Source: Terebella lapidaria
Taxonomy: Eukaryota > Annelida > Polychaeta > Terebellida > Terebellidae
Direction: 5' to 3'
Assembly (NCBI GenBank): GCA_949152475.1
Contig: OX424565.1
Span: 9,927,953-9,991,952, forward strand
DNA: 64,000 nucleotides
A model generated the notes under the pieces. The model ran no database searches and was not told where the DNA came from. It saw only the letters and a list, made by a program, of their open reading frames with translations. Positions 12,311-24,800 of the stretch are shown here, piece after piece (the stretch's first letter is position 1; every line of letters begins with the position of its first letter). Made by a program: the position numbers and the translations under genes.

Positions 12311-13248
12311 ACGGACTAATAAAGATACTCCATTTATTTGGACCCAAAAATGTCAATAAACCAAATGGAAAATGAATTGGACTTCTAGAATGTGACACCT
12401 CACTTCATCCGGAGGCCGTGACATACAGTCCCGTCCCCCGGTAATGTGTTTAACACAAGTAATCAATCTACAGTGGAGATAATTATTTTTTTGTGGCCGG
12501 TGGAAATATGGGCCCAAGTAGCGCACTTTTCTCTGTTAATACTACTCACCTACTGAATGTATACCATATTTAATCCGTCTGGCACATTTTTAATCTTCAT
12601 TGAATTTAGAAGAAATAGTAAGCTGCGCTACATGGGCCGAAATATGATGGGCTGGGAAAGTTTGTGTGATTAATAACCTTAATTTAATGGATTAAATTGT
12701 TCATTATTCTTTATATGGCCCAAGATTTATATCGACGACGTAATAATCCAATCTAGGACTTTCACGGATTATCTGAATCATATTGGACAAGTGTTCGATC
12801 GTCTGAGAGACGCGGGTTACACGACCTCTTACGGAACGGACTAATAAAGATACTCCTTTTATTTGGACCCAAAAATGTCAATAAACCAAATGGAAAATGA
12901 ATTGGACTTCTAGAATGTGACACCTCACTTCATCCGGAGGCCGTGACATACAGTCCCGTCCCCCGGTAATGTGTTTAACACAAGTAATCAATCTACAGTG
13001 GAGATAATTATTTTTTTGTGGCCGGTGGAAATATGGGCCCAAGTAGCGCACTTTTCTCTGTTAATACTACTCACCTACTGAATGTATACCATATTTAATC
13101 CGTCTGGCACATTTTTAATCTTCATTGAATTTAGAAGAAATAGTAAGCTGCGCTACATGGGCCGAAATATGATGGGCTGGGAAAGTTTGTGTGATTAATA
13201 ACCTTAATTTAATGGATTAAATTGTTCATTATTCTTTATATGGCCCAA
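12199..13248. repeat. 525-bp tandem duplication, two copies
   Basis: GATTTATATCGACGAC at 12199 recurs at 12724, and the following sequence is nearly identical to about 13248. Each unit contains a piece of the Gypsy remnant and a decayed GGCCCAAGTA-type MITE (about 12512-12640 and 13037-13165). Few differences (for example ACATAATA/ACGTAATA) point to a recent event. Confidence 0.95.
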
Positions 13249-13365
13249 GTACGTACACTGCTCCTAACTACTACTCGTCCACTGAAAACATACCATTTAA
13301 TCCGTCTCGCACCTTTTTAATCCTAATTGAATATAGAGGAAGGGGCAGTATATGATACTTGGGCC
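13242..13365. mobile_element. hAT-type MITE copy
   Basis: 124 bp from GGCCCAAGTACGTACACTGC to ATGATACTTGGGCC with the family interior TACTACTCGTCCACTGAAAA. No exact target duplication found. Confidence 0.8.
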
Positions 13366-13514
13366 CTCCAGATAACAAACACAGAAGAACATAATCTATA
13401 TATCAATGGTTTTGACGTTGCCCATTGTTTTGCTCAAATGGATAGTTCATGGCGTCTATTTTGGTGTGAACAAAACGTATTTTTATCCCACTTTATCACT
13501 TTTATGTCGGAAAC

Positions 13515-13638
13515 GGCCCAAGTATCATACGCTGCGCCTTAATACTACTCGTCCACTAAATGTATGCCATTTAATCCGTCTGTCCCTTTTTAATCCATAT
13601 TTAATATAGAAGAAGGCGCAGTGTATGATATTTGGGCC
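13515..13638. mobile_element. hAT-type MITE with perfect 8-bp target duplication
   Basis: 124 bp from GGCCCAAGTATCATACGC to ATGATATTTGGGCC. Flanked by TCGGAAAC on both sides (13507-13514 and 13639-13646). Confidence 0.92.
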
Positions 13639-13845
13639 TCGGAAACTATAAAAGTTGGCTATCTTTCGTAATTGTTCTGTCAACATCAGAAATTTAGCAC
13701 ATAGTTTTTGTTGCGCCACTGTATGCGTATGTATTACGGTAAACTAAATCTAAAAATATCGCAAAACTCTCAGAGTATTTGCGTTTATTCATTACTTTTA
13801 AGATTGAAATGTAAACATCATTGAAACAATCAGAAATCTTATTTT

Positions 13846-14845
13846 TAGGTTACCGACCCTTTAGTCCGATAATCTATTGGCATGGTGTTGCGTCCGTCGT
13901 CATATGACAAAATGGCTAATATCTCGCTTATTATCGACTTTACAGCTGAGGAATCAATTGTGAATGATATTATGATATACTCTGAATATTGTCATGACCT
14001 TGACTTCGACCTTTGACCTAATTTTCAAGGTCACAGGACAAAATGGCTTATATCTCGCTTATTATCGACTTTACAGCTGAGGAATCAATTGTGAACATAA
14101 TAGGAAATTTTATATACAGAATATTTTCATGACCTTGAATTCGACCTTTTAACCTAAATTTCAAGGTCACAGGACAAATTGACTACTATCTCACTTATCG
14201 ATTTTACAGCTTAGGAATCAATTGTGAACATATAGAAAATGATATATGTTGAATATTGCCATGACTTCGGATTCGACCTTTGAATCATTTTCCAGGTCGA
14301 AGAACAAAATGGCTAATATCTCGCTCCTCTATTGACTTTATATCTTGGGAACCAATTGTGGACATCTAGAAAATGATAAACACTGAATATTTTGATTTCG
14401 CTTATTATCGACTTTACAGCTTAGGAATCCATAGTGAACATATAGAAAATGATATATGCTGAATATTTTGGGGACCTTGAATTTGACCTTTAACCTCATT
14501 TTCCATGTCGGAGAACAAAATGGCTAATATCTCGCTTATTATCGACTTTACAGCTTAGGAATTTATTGTGAACATTTTAAGAAATAATATATACTGAATA
14601 TCCTCATGATTTTGAACTTGACCTTTGACGTCATTTTTAAGGTCAGATCATAAAATGGCTAATATCTCACGTATTATCGACCTTACAGCTTAGTAACAAT
14701 TGTGGACATACTAGAAATGATATATGCTGAACATCCTCGTGACCTTGAATTGACCAATGACCTTATTTTCAAGGTCACGGGACAAAAGGCTACTATCTAA
14801 AATGTATATTGTCTCGCAAACTTTCTTAGCCCTTGGGCTAATTTT
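13846..14845 (+). mobile_element. HINE/pearl-like element, compact copy
   Basis: Begins TAGGTTACCGACCCTTTAGT then GTTGCGTCCGTCGTC, has about seven ~130-bp core units, and ends CTTTCTTAGCCCTTGGGCTAATTTT. This copy shows both ends and the order of parts most clearly; the ACGG tract is reduced to CGTCCGTCG. Non-coding. Confidence 0.75.
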
Positions 14846-15160
14846 GAAAGTGCTGTGATCCCCTTGTTGAGATTACAATATTCAAAACAAACGATAGGAC
14901 CGGGGCCGCCCATGTCTACCATCCTTGGGTCTATTTTTACCCAAATTTAGAAGACTAGTGCGAATCGCTGGCCAATGAGAAAAACAGACCATTACATTAA
15001 CTATGTTTTGAAATATATTAGCAGAGTATTCCACCATGTCTTGATCGCTGTATAAATACAAACGCTCAGTGTGATCGGTTTTAACATGGTTTATTAATAC
15101 AAGTAAACGAATATAAAACAATAATGACACGAGTTGAAGAAATTTCATCTAATTTAACAA

Positions 15161-15166
15161 TTTATT
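15161..15166 (-). terminator. Candidate poly(A) signal of troponin I
   Basis: AATAAA on the minus strand, about 520 nt downstream of the stop of the distal C-terminal exon. No in-frame coding lies between. It is the best-placed canonical hexamer I noticed; cleavage site use is not shown. Confidence 0.4.
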
Positions 15167-15686
15167 CGTACTCCTGAAAAATCTTAATGAGAGGCTGGAT
15201 ATTGGTTAATTTGCAGTGGAACCATTTACACAAAAGATTCAGTGCACAAGAATACACATCGAAACCGAAACTTTTCAACATATATCACTGAACCTACGTG
15301 ACAGATATCATTAGAAACATAACAGATCATAAGAAAACTTCAAGACACAATTCCGAGACTGTAAATTCGATAATTCAATGCAATATAGTTCTTAAAAAAA
15401 GAGTCTGATTTTGTTACATTTACATGTTAGACAAAGCAAAATATACACACAAGAAAACAAGAAAAAAAGAAAGGCAAAGCCAGTAATGACATACAATGTA
15501 CTTTTTCTGAAATGAATCCGTCCTATGAATCGACTACAATTTACAATGACAAAAGTATGTTGCCTCGGATATCGTGGAAGAAATTGGTAATTTTAGCGAA
15601 CTTGAAGGAGGAGTAAGAGAAGAGGACTGCGGCTGTGCAGCTGGCAGGGTTGCGTGCGCACACCGGAAAAGGTGGGGCGTAACAGT

Positions 15687-15821
15687 TTACTCCTCCTCCT
15701 CTTCTTCCTCTTCCTCCTCCTCCTCTTCTTCTTCCCCCTCCTCTTCTTCTGCCGCCGCCTCGCCGTCCTCGTCGTCCTTGTGCTTCGCCAACACGTCCTG
15801 GCCCCACTCCGGTTTCTTGGA
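15687..15821 (-). CDS. TnI: Troponin I alternative C-terminal exon (distal), poly-Glu tail
   Basis: Acceptor TGTCGTTCGTACAG, then 45 codons including the stop: SKKPEWGQDVLAKHKDDEDG, EAAAEEEEG and a run of about 14 Glu before TAA at 15689-15687. It is the paralogue of the tail at 17727 (KPEWG, KHK). Acidic C-terminal tails are common in protostome troponin I. The poly-Glu coding run is a GAR triplet tract and probably varies in length. The 3' UTR continues to at least 15161, where AATAAA occurs on this strand. Confidence 0.9.
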   Translation of the reverse strand, partial: SKKPEWGQDVLAKHKDDEDGEAAAEEEEGEEEEEEEEEEEEEEE

Positions 15822-18800
15822 CTGTACGAACGACAGGCGGATTCTCAGCGTCAGAATATAACAATACTACTACTACTAATAATAATAATAATTAATATTA
15901 CTAATAATAACTAGACGTCGAGGCCTATAGGCCTTGAAGACATTTCAGTGTGAAGCACGAGGAGACAAACTGCTGACTCAGCCAAAAAAAAAAAAAACAG
16001 ATCAAAAAGTTCATCCTTGAAAGTTATAAGACCACTCTTTAGAGAGTCAGAAAATAATGTCAATTCTGCTTTATAACACACCAATTCCGAGATATCGGCA
16101 AAGACACAGAATGCCGAATCAGCGAAAGAAAATTCAGGTCAAGGTCGAAGTTTATCTCTGTCATTTCTGATGTATGTTTTCCAAAAAGAGGAGGAGTCTG
16201 TTCTGCTGTACTATATGTACCGAGATATCTACGATAATGAAATATGCGAAAATTCCAGGACAGGGTCAGAGTTCATCCATAATTCCCCATAGGCATGTTT
16301 TTCTATAGCGATGAGTCTGAAAATGACGCCCATTTTGTTCCACAACGCTCCGATTTCGAGATATCGATGAGAATAAAAAAATGCAGACTCAGCAAATTAA
16401 TTTCATGTCAAGGTCAAAGTTTATCCCTGATACCCCTAAGGTATGTTTATCTAAGTTCGAGTTCGAAAATAACGACCATTTTACTCTGCGTTGCTTTGTT
16501 TCGAGATATGGACGAAAAAGGAAATGTCAGGACGAGGGTCAAACTTCATACTTGATACCCCTAAAGTATGTTTGCCTGAAGTGACGAGTCCAAAAACAAC
16601 ACACATTCGCTCTACGACGCACAACTTACGAGATATGGACGAAACTAAAAAAGTGCTGACTCTCAAAAACAAAAATTCAGGTCAAGTTCATCCTTGAAAC
16701 CCCATGTTTGTCTGTGCAAGAAGATTCAGCAAAAACCCTTTAAGCCCTAGGTCGAGGGTCGTTCGACAGATGGGTATCCAACTCAATATGCTTCTTCTCT
16801 GGTGGTAAGGGGACCCCCATGCAAAGTTTAGTAGCCATTATTTGAATATATTTCTGTAATTATCGTCTGGACCCAAAAGAATATTGATTTCATCCTCACG
16901 GACCTCACGGGCCCGAATCAGAAGCAACAGGCTTCTTATATAGGCCGACAACATTCCTGACAGCAAAGAAAATTTGGCAAGGATTGAGGGGAAAAAAACT
17001 TTTTTTTTGACAAAACCATAAAGGCATAACCGCTGAAACGCCTTGATAACAATAACCTTAACGAAAAACAACGATAATATTAACGATAACAAAATAAATA
17101 AATAAAAAGATTAGGTTAATTGATAAATATAATCCATAAATGTTAAATTGCGTATATATATATATATTAAGATATGCCATATAGCCCTAATAAGAAGTGA
17201 GGTGTGCACTCAGTAAATCTGGTGCAAAACGACACGTCACACACAAGAGCATTCGACCGAGGCAGTGATTTGATCAGCACATGGACGTGACAACGTCATG
17301 TAGTAGATGACACGTGATCAGACACAAGAACACACGTGACCCTGCTACTGGCGACTAACAGACTACAGACTACAGGGGCAACACTTGGTTTGTGACCAGG
17401 GTGTGATTTGGAGGATTGACACGGACATGGAATGTTGTGATAGTGAACTTCATTGAACACACTCGTCGTTTCTAGCGCCATATAACACTGCAGCAATCTG
17501 CGCGTCTAGCTGCCAACAGTGAACGCACATAGCCTGCCCCCCCCCCCCCCCCACCCTGCGGTGTGAAGCCACACGCCACACAGTGTCAAGCCACACGAGC
17601 AATCAGTGTTCAGTACGTCTGATTCCGGCTCTGGGTGACTGTCCGCGACCGGAGCCGACACCCGCTCTTCGCTCTCGTCTTCCTCCTTGTGCTTCGTCAG
17701 GGACGACCCCCACTCCGGCTTCTCCTTCTGTCTCCCGGGAGATAGTAACCGTCAGACAAACACAGTAACAACGCCAACCTTCCAATCACTTCAATGTCCT
17801 CATAGGTTTACAAAAAAAATTATTGCTGGAACCAGAAATACTCTCTTATGTATTTCTGCTGGAACTCAGTTCTGTTTGACAATTACATGAGAACCACAAT
17901 CACGAGTCTGCTGGTGATGGCAACCAACCGAAATCTAGGTTGCATCAAGCACTGCTAATGTAGGCTGTTAAAACGGGTGCACATCATATACTGGTCTATG
18001 ACACATCAATCAACCACAACAAGTATTGCTCAAGAAAACATCATTGTATGTCAATAATATTCAGCACTCACGCTTAGCACTCAAACTCAGCTCTAACACT
18101 CAGCACTCACACTTAGCACTCAAACTCAGCTTTAACACTCGGCACTCACACTCAGTTCTAACACTCGGCACTCACGCTTAGCACTCAAACTCAGCTTTAA
18201 CACTCGGCACTCACACTCAGTTCTAACACTTGGCACTCACGCTTAGCACTCATACTCAGCTCTAACACTCAGTATTCACGCTAAGCACTCACGTTCAGCA
18301 AGCACATTCAGCACTCATATTCAGGTCTGGCACTCAGCTCTCACACTCAGCTCTAACACTCAGCACTCACGCTTAGCACTCACATTCAGTTCCAAAACTC
18401 AGTACTAACACTCAAGACTGGCACTCTCTCTAACGTTCTCAAAATTGGAAGTTCTACAACACGAACCAGCTAAACTTCGACAATACTAAAGTACAGCCAT
18501 TGAGGAGGTATTTAGTATTACATCGTAAATACATTTTTCCAGCGTTCTAGCTCACCCGAAGTTTGGGTTCGTTTGTCTGTGTTAGTAAGAATACAGTTCG
18601 TTACAGAAAACACATAAATATTTAGAATTATATCGGCTTCCAAAATACTGGCGAAACTATTAGGCATCGACGATCAAACAGAGGTACACTAGAAAGACGT
18701 ATTATGTATTTGAATATTTGATTTGTTATTTCTCAGTTATTCTGATTGAAGTTTTTATCATGAACAGTGATATATCTCAAACACCGACCTCTTCCTTCTC

Positions 18801-21800
18801 GTCCAGGGCAAACTTGGACTGTCCCGTGGACTTGAGCTGGTCCCGGAATCCCTCTCGCTTACTCTTCAGCTTTTCTTTGTCAAACTTGGCCATCTTTTGC
18901 TCTGTTTTGGAGATCTTCTTTAATACAGGTTTCACGCTACAAATGAGACGAAATGGCATCGTGAGACATCGTCGCCGCAATGGCACACACATCGATATGG
19001 ATCGATGAAAACATCAAAATTAATAATTTGTACCCAAACCGACAATCATAATTCTACTCACAATTTGCCCTTGATGTCGTTTACTTTTATAGTGAGTTCG
19101 TTTATCTGAAATAAAAAGCAAAGTTTCAATTTATAGTTATCAGGAACACTAATGCACGCGTAATCTATTCATACATAATCCTGGATGATGATCAGTTATC
19201 TTTATGCCATGTGACCACTGACTAGTGATGGCCAGTCCCTGTACAATGTGACCACTGACTAGTGATGGCCAGTCCCTGTACAATGTGACCACTGACTAAT
19301 GATGACCAGTCGCTGTACAATGTGACCCCTGACTAGCGATGGCCAGTCCCTGTACAATGTGACCCCTGACTAGTGATGGCCAGTCCCTGTACAATGTGAC
19401 CACTGACGAGCGATGACCAGTCTCTGTACAATGTGACCCCTGACTAGCGATGGCCAGTCCCTGTACAATGTGACCCCTGACTAGCGATGACCAGTCGCTG
19501 TACAATGTGACCCCTGACTAGCGATGGCCAGTCCCTGTACAATGTGACCCCTGACTAGTGATGGCCAGACCCTGTACAATGATACCCCTGACTAGTGATG
19601 ACCAGTCGCTGTACAATGTGACCCCTGACTAGTGATGGCCAGTCCCTGTACAATGTGACCCCTGACTAGTGATGGCCAGTCCCTGTACAATGTGACCGTT
19701 GACTAGCGATGGCCAGTCCCTGTACAATGTGACCCCTGACTAGTGATGGCCAGTCCCTGTACAATGTGACCCCTGACTAGCGATGACCAGTCCCTGTACA
19801 ATGTGACCCCTGACTAGTGATGGCCAGACCCTGTACAATGATACCCCTGACTAGTGATGACCAGTCGCTGTACAATGTGACCCCTGACTAGTGATGACCA
19901 GTCGCTGTACAATGTGACCACTGACAAGTGATGGCCAGTCCCTGTACAATGTGACCCCTGACTAGTGATGACCAGTCGCTGTACAATGTGACCACTGACA
20001 AGTGATGACCAGTCCCTGTACAATGTGACCCTTGACTAGTGATGACCAGTCGCTGTACAATGTGACCACTGACAAGTGATGGCCAGTCCCTGTACAATGT
20101 GACCCCTGACTAGCGATGGCCAGTCCCTGTACAATGTGACCACTGACTAGCGATGGCCAGTCTCTGTACAATGTGACCCTTGACTAGTGATGACCAGTCC
20201 CTGTACAATGTGACCCCTGACTAGTGATGGCCAGTCCCTGTACAATGTGACCCCTGACAAGTGATGGCCAGTCCCTGTACAATGTGACCACTGACTAGTG
20301 ATGGCCAGTCCCTGTACAATGTGACCCCTGACTAGTGATGACCAGTCGCTGTACAATGTGACCGTTGACTAGCGATGGCCAGTCCCTGTACAATGTGACC
20401 CCTGACAAGTGATGGCCAGTCCCTGTACAATGTGACCACTGACTAGTGATGGCCAGTCCCTGTACAATGTGACCCCTGACTAGTGATGACCAGTCCCTGT
20501 ACAATGTGACCACTGACTAGTGATGACCAGTCCCTGTACAATGTGACCCCTGACTAGCGATGGCCAGTCGCTGTACAATGTGACCCTTGACTAGCGATGG
20601 CCAGTCCCTGTACAATGTGACCCCTGACTAGTAATGGCCAGTCCCTGTACAATGTGACCACTGACTAGCGATGGCCAGTCCCTGTACAATGTGACCCCTG
20701 ACTAGCGATGGCCAGTCCCTGTACAATGTGACCCCTGACTAGTAATGGCCAGTCGCTGTACAATGTGACCCCTGACTAGTAATGACCAGTCCCTGTACAA
20801 TGTGACCCCTGACTAGCGATGTCCAGTCGCTGTACAATGTGACCACTCACTGACGGTCATGAGCTACACCTACCTCGACGTCTTGTTTCGCCAGTTTGAT
20901 CTCCCAGTCGTATTTTTCGTCCTCGAGAGCCACGACTTTCTTGTACAGATCGCGGACAATCTTCTCCAAGGAGCCTGTAACACACAGAACGGTGGCTCAT
21001 ACATAGGCAACATGTCAGACAAATATCATATGGCGACATCAACATTTCAGACAAATGTCAAACAGGGATTGCAACATGTCAGACAAATGTCATTCATTAC
21101 TTATTCGGTCCATAAGATTGTTTTTATTGAATATAATGTTTTATTACTTTGTGAAGAAGTTGTGCAGTGATAGGATAAAGTTATATAATCAGCCCAAGGG
21201 CTAAGAAAGGTTACCAGAGTAATGTACAATGTTAGACATACAACTTTTTTCAGTTCAATTGCTGCTTTCAGTAAAATTCACCAAAGGTCACCAAAACTCA
21301 AGGTCATGGAAACAACACCTGACATGAATAACCTACATACGTATTCCTGACCAGTGATGACCAGCCGTAACCAGCCATTACCTGCTCATAATACAAATCT
21401 AATACAGATATACAATCATTATGTCTGTCTGAGCTGTATACCCCCCCCCCCCCCCCAATAATTATAAATCTAGTCCGACGCACTTGAGTTCATACTAAAA
21501 CTATCATTGAATATACGCACGGGATATATCTCTGAATGTCGGCATAACTTTGAAGATTTATAATCTAATCTCATCATTATTATCGAAACAAAATTATCGA
21601 AATTTCATCGAAATTATATCATTTTGACTCTATCTTAAGTTATTTGACAAACTTATACCTATTTTGATATTCGGTTCAGAGGTATGAGGATATGAAGTAC
21701 GCAAGGATATTAAGGAAATTTAGATGAAATTTTGTAAATATGTTTTGGGCGTTACACGAAATGCAACAAATTGTGCAGTTCTTGGATTGTGCAGTTCTTG

Positions 21801-24800
21801 GACACACTCAGTTGTCTGTTCTTCATATGTATATAAATGTGCCAAATATTGGATTAGCTTTGTTCAGGTACTTGACGACACACGTTATCCCAAGTGCTGT
21901 TACAGAGTTATGTATGATCTCGATGCTGCACGTCGACATACTTGGGCCACGGATGTTAGGTTTCTATATGTAGGAATGGTTTCGGCCATGCCTGGCTTTC
22001 CCAGGGTGTAGGAAATATACAAAGGTTGACTGATGTAACAAAGCAAAATTGGTCTTCTGACATACATGACAAACCTAAGTTGGATACTAATCTTACGTTC
22101 AAGTTTGATTTGATAAGTGAGAAATATTTGTACTGTGTTAAAAGTGTGAGTCATGAGAAAGCTTTGTCCAGGTTTCGCTGCTCCATTCATAGATTGGCTG
22201 TAGAAAAATTAAGGGGTGTTTCGAACAGACAGAATATGGTCTGTAGAAATTGTCTTAAGTCTAGACTTGTATTAATCTTGGAAGATGAATATCACTTTGT
22301 CATGATCTGCCCTTCTGAGGTCAACTTCATGGTCAACAAAACATGCACCATATATGACTTCCTATTTGTCTACAATGCAATCCTAAGCTGTCATCTGAGG
22401 TCATGTCCAAGGTCACCAAAAGTTGTGTTATATATGACTTCCTTCATGTTCATTGCATAAATATACGCTCTACCTACAAGTATTTTGTCTGTATAGATGC
22501 GCCATATATGACTACCTTTATGATTATGATACAAACCTAAGCCCTATGTAGAAGCTCTTTCGCCTCATATGGCAATCTATCAATACTAGGTCATTCTGGG
22601 CATTTCGGGCCCACATATCAGGCCTTTTCAGTGACGGAATTCACTCCATCTTCAAATTAACCCAACCTAAATTAACCAAGAAAGATTACTGGAGAAATGT
22701 TTAGTTTCAAACCACAACTTTTTCCATCAAAATTGCCATTTTGACCTTTCAAGGTCACTGAAGGTCAATTTTGAGGTCACCATTGAAACTGCAATATATG
22801 ATGATTAGATACTGCCAATATTTAAACTGTAACTTGAAGTATTCTATGAGTTTACTCCATACAGCTCCCATTATGAGGCAAAATGAGGTCAAAGGTCATC
22901 AAAAAATTAGCCCAAGAACAATTTTGGTTTTAAGCATTGTAGGTGACATATGACCTCGAGATTTACCACCCAAAGTTATCTTTGTGAACTTCAATGTCAC
23001 CATCAGGTGTGCTGCATATAACTTCCTATATGTTCGTATTACAAACATATGCAGTCTATTAATAAGTATTTTGTATGTAGAGGTCGATTTACACATTTCA
23101 GGTTGGGCGAGACTTTGAGATTCGTCTAAGGTCAAGTTCAAGGTCACCAAATAATGTGCCAGATATATATGACTTCCTATAAGCTTATACAGTGGTCCCC
23201 CTTAGATAAGACCTACCTTTCTGCCACAGAATAAGGGTCTTATATAAGAAGATGTCTTGTTAGAGGGGTTCATTCACATGTTAACATTATCCTAGCGCCA
23301 TAAGGACAGGTCTTTACAGAGGGGGAAGCCTTTATTGAGGGGGGTCTTATCTGATGGGGACCACTGTAATACAATCCCAACTTCAAGCGCTGAGGCCTCA
23401 GCGGCCAAGTTACACATTCCACGTCAGACATTTAGCACTCAAGGTCATCAGAGGTCAAGCTCAAGATCATCATTAGCTGTTCCATATAGGACTTCCTATA
23501 TGCCCATAAAGCAAACATAATCTCTAGCTACAAGCATTCCGTCTGTGTAAGCAAATTTGGGAGGTGATTAGAATATTAAGCATAAATCATTTCCTATATG
23601 TCCATAATTGTTTCCTGATCTCCAGTCATAATATTGAGTAATATATTAAGGAATAATGTGTCTCATTATGAAGCTTGCGAGAATTTAACATTGGAAAGTC
23701 CCATTTGAGCCAAGTTTGGGCAAAAATGGCCCATTTCGAGCGATTATGTGAGTCATATGCATCAATCAGAAAAAGAAGTTATTGGAGAGATATTAAGAAA
23801 TCCTTTCCCAGATTTTCCGAAAGACTGGACCGTTAACATAAGATAAATATGTTTACAGACGACGGACGGACGGGCGGCCAGACGTACGGACAATGAACGC
23901 AACGCCAAGACAATAGCTAATCGGACCATAGATCCGGTACTCTAAAAAATAGATTAAAAAAATCAGCAACAGATAAAGTGTGGGTTGTGGTTTTGTGGAG
24001 AAAATCCTGAGCCATAAAACAATCAGTACTGAAAAATAAAAAAGTTTGTAGAACTAGTGTTAAAACAAGTTTGATAAACATATACACACAGTGCGGGAAC
24101 GCATTTAGTGTCACCGAATGAACAAAAGTGCGAAGATATAAATACAAGATTAAACAAAATAATTAACAGAGCACTGAAACAAAATGTGTTATTACGCAAT
24201 CACTGTTAGTGTACAAGGCCGGCGGTTATTTTGGGTTACTGTGGGCGTGGCAGGAAACGTGGTTGCTGTATGGCGTCACTCCGGCCTTACCCTGGTCCTT
24301 GCCGGCCAGATCGAGAACAGGCATTCGGCCTTCGATCACCTTCCTCTTCGCCTCGGCATCAGCCTCTTGTTGCTTCTTCAGGTCCTCGGCCGCCTTTTGC
24401 ATGATCAGTTGCTATTGGTGAAAACATGTCATGTGATCAGATCAGGTTACTGCGTTTGAAAATGTGAATTTGGCCAATGAGGATGATGATGATGCGGTGA
24501 CGCGGTAAAGGTTGGTTAGTATGGACCGGAAGCAAGCACGTCTGATCATCCAAGGAAGGGTTAGTCTCTGTGCAAAAGAAACCACCTGTACTAATCGCCG
24601 AAAGTTCACGAAATTCGAACCAACGAATTGCAGAGCTGAAAGAGAAGTGATTCGACTTCAGGTTAGCCCTGAGGTTGAAGAGTTAATCACAACATAGAAC
24701 AAATCGTTCCATGCAAACACCGCTCCTCCGTCCTCTCCCCCTTCGAACTGATCAGTCAGGGACATTTGTGAAGAAACAAATTAAAAAAGTTAGATAGGCT

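Larger units (their letters stand above)
21187..23943 (-). mobile_element. HINE/pearl-like composite element in a troponin I intron
   Basis: It begins with AGCCCAAGGGCTAAGAAAGGTTACC and ends with a GACGGACGGAC tract, GCAACGCC and GGACCATAGATCCGGTAC, the same pair of ends seen in the other elements of this family. The interior holds degenerate ~110-130 bp units (TATATGACTTCCTATATG, AAGGTCA), a LINE 3' fragment (21724-22320) and a short MITE (23190-23366). The architecture (unique end, tandem core, ACGG microsatellite, unique end) matches pearl/HINE elements, which are non-autonomous Helitron relatives. That assignment is inference from structure. Confidence 0.6.

Noticed and set aside
15541-15864. 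Arg/Gly-rich frame overlapping the last troponin I exon
   Set aside because: It is the shifted reading of the poly-Glu coding tract.
19209-20849. Regular array that might be taken for CRISPR or for a repeat protein gene
   Set aside because: Units are contiguous with no spacers, and minus-strand frames change with each 37-bp unit; the array lies between two troponin I exons in an animal genome.
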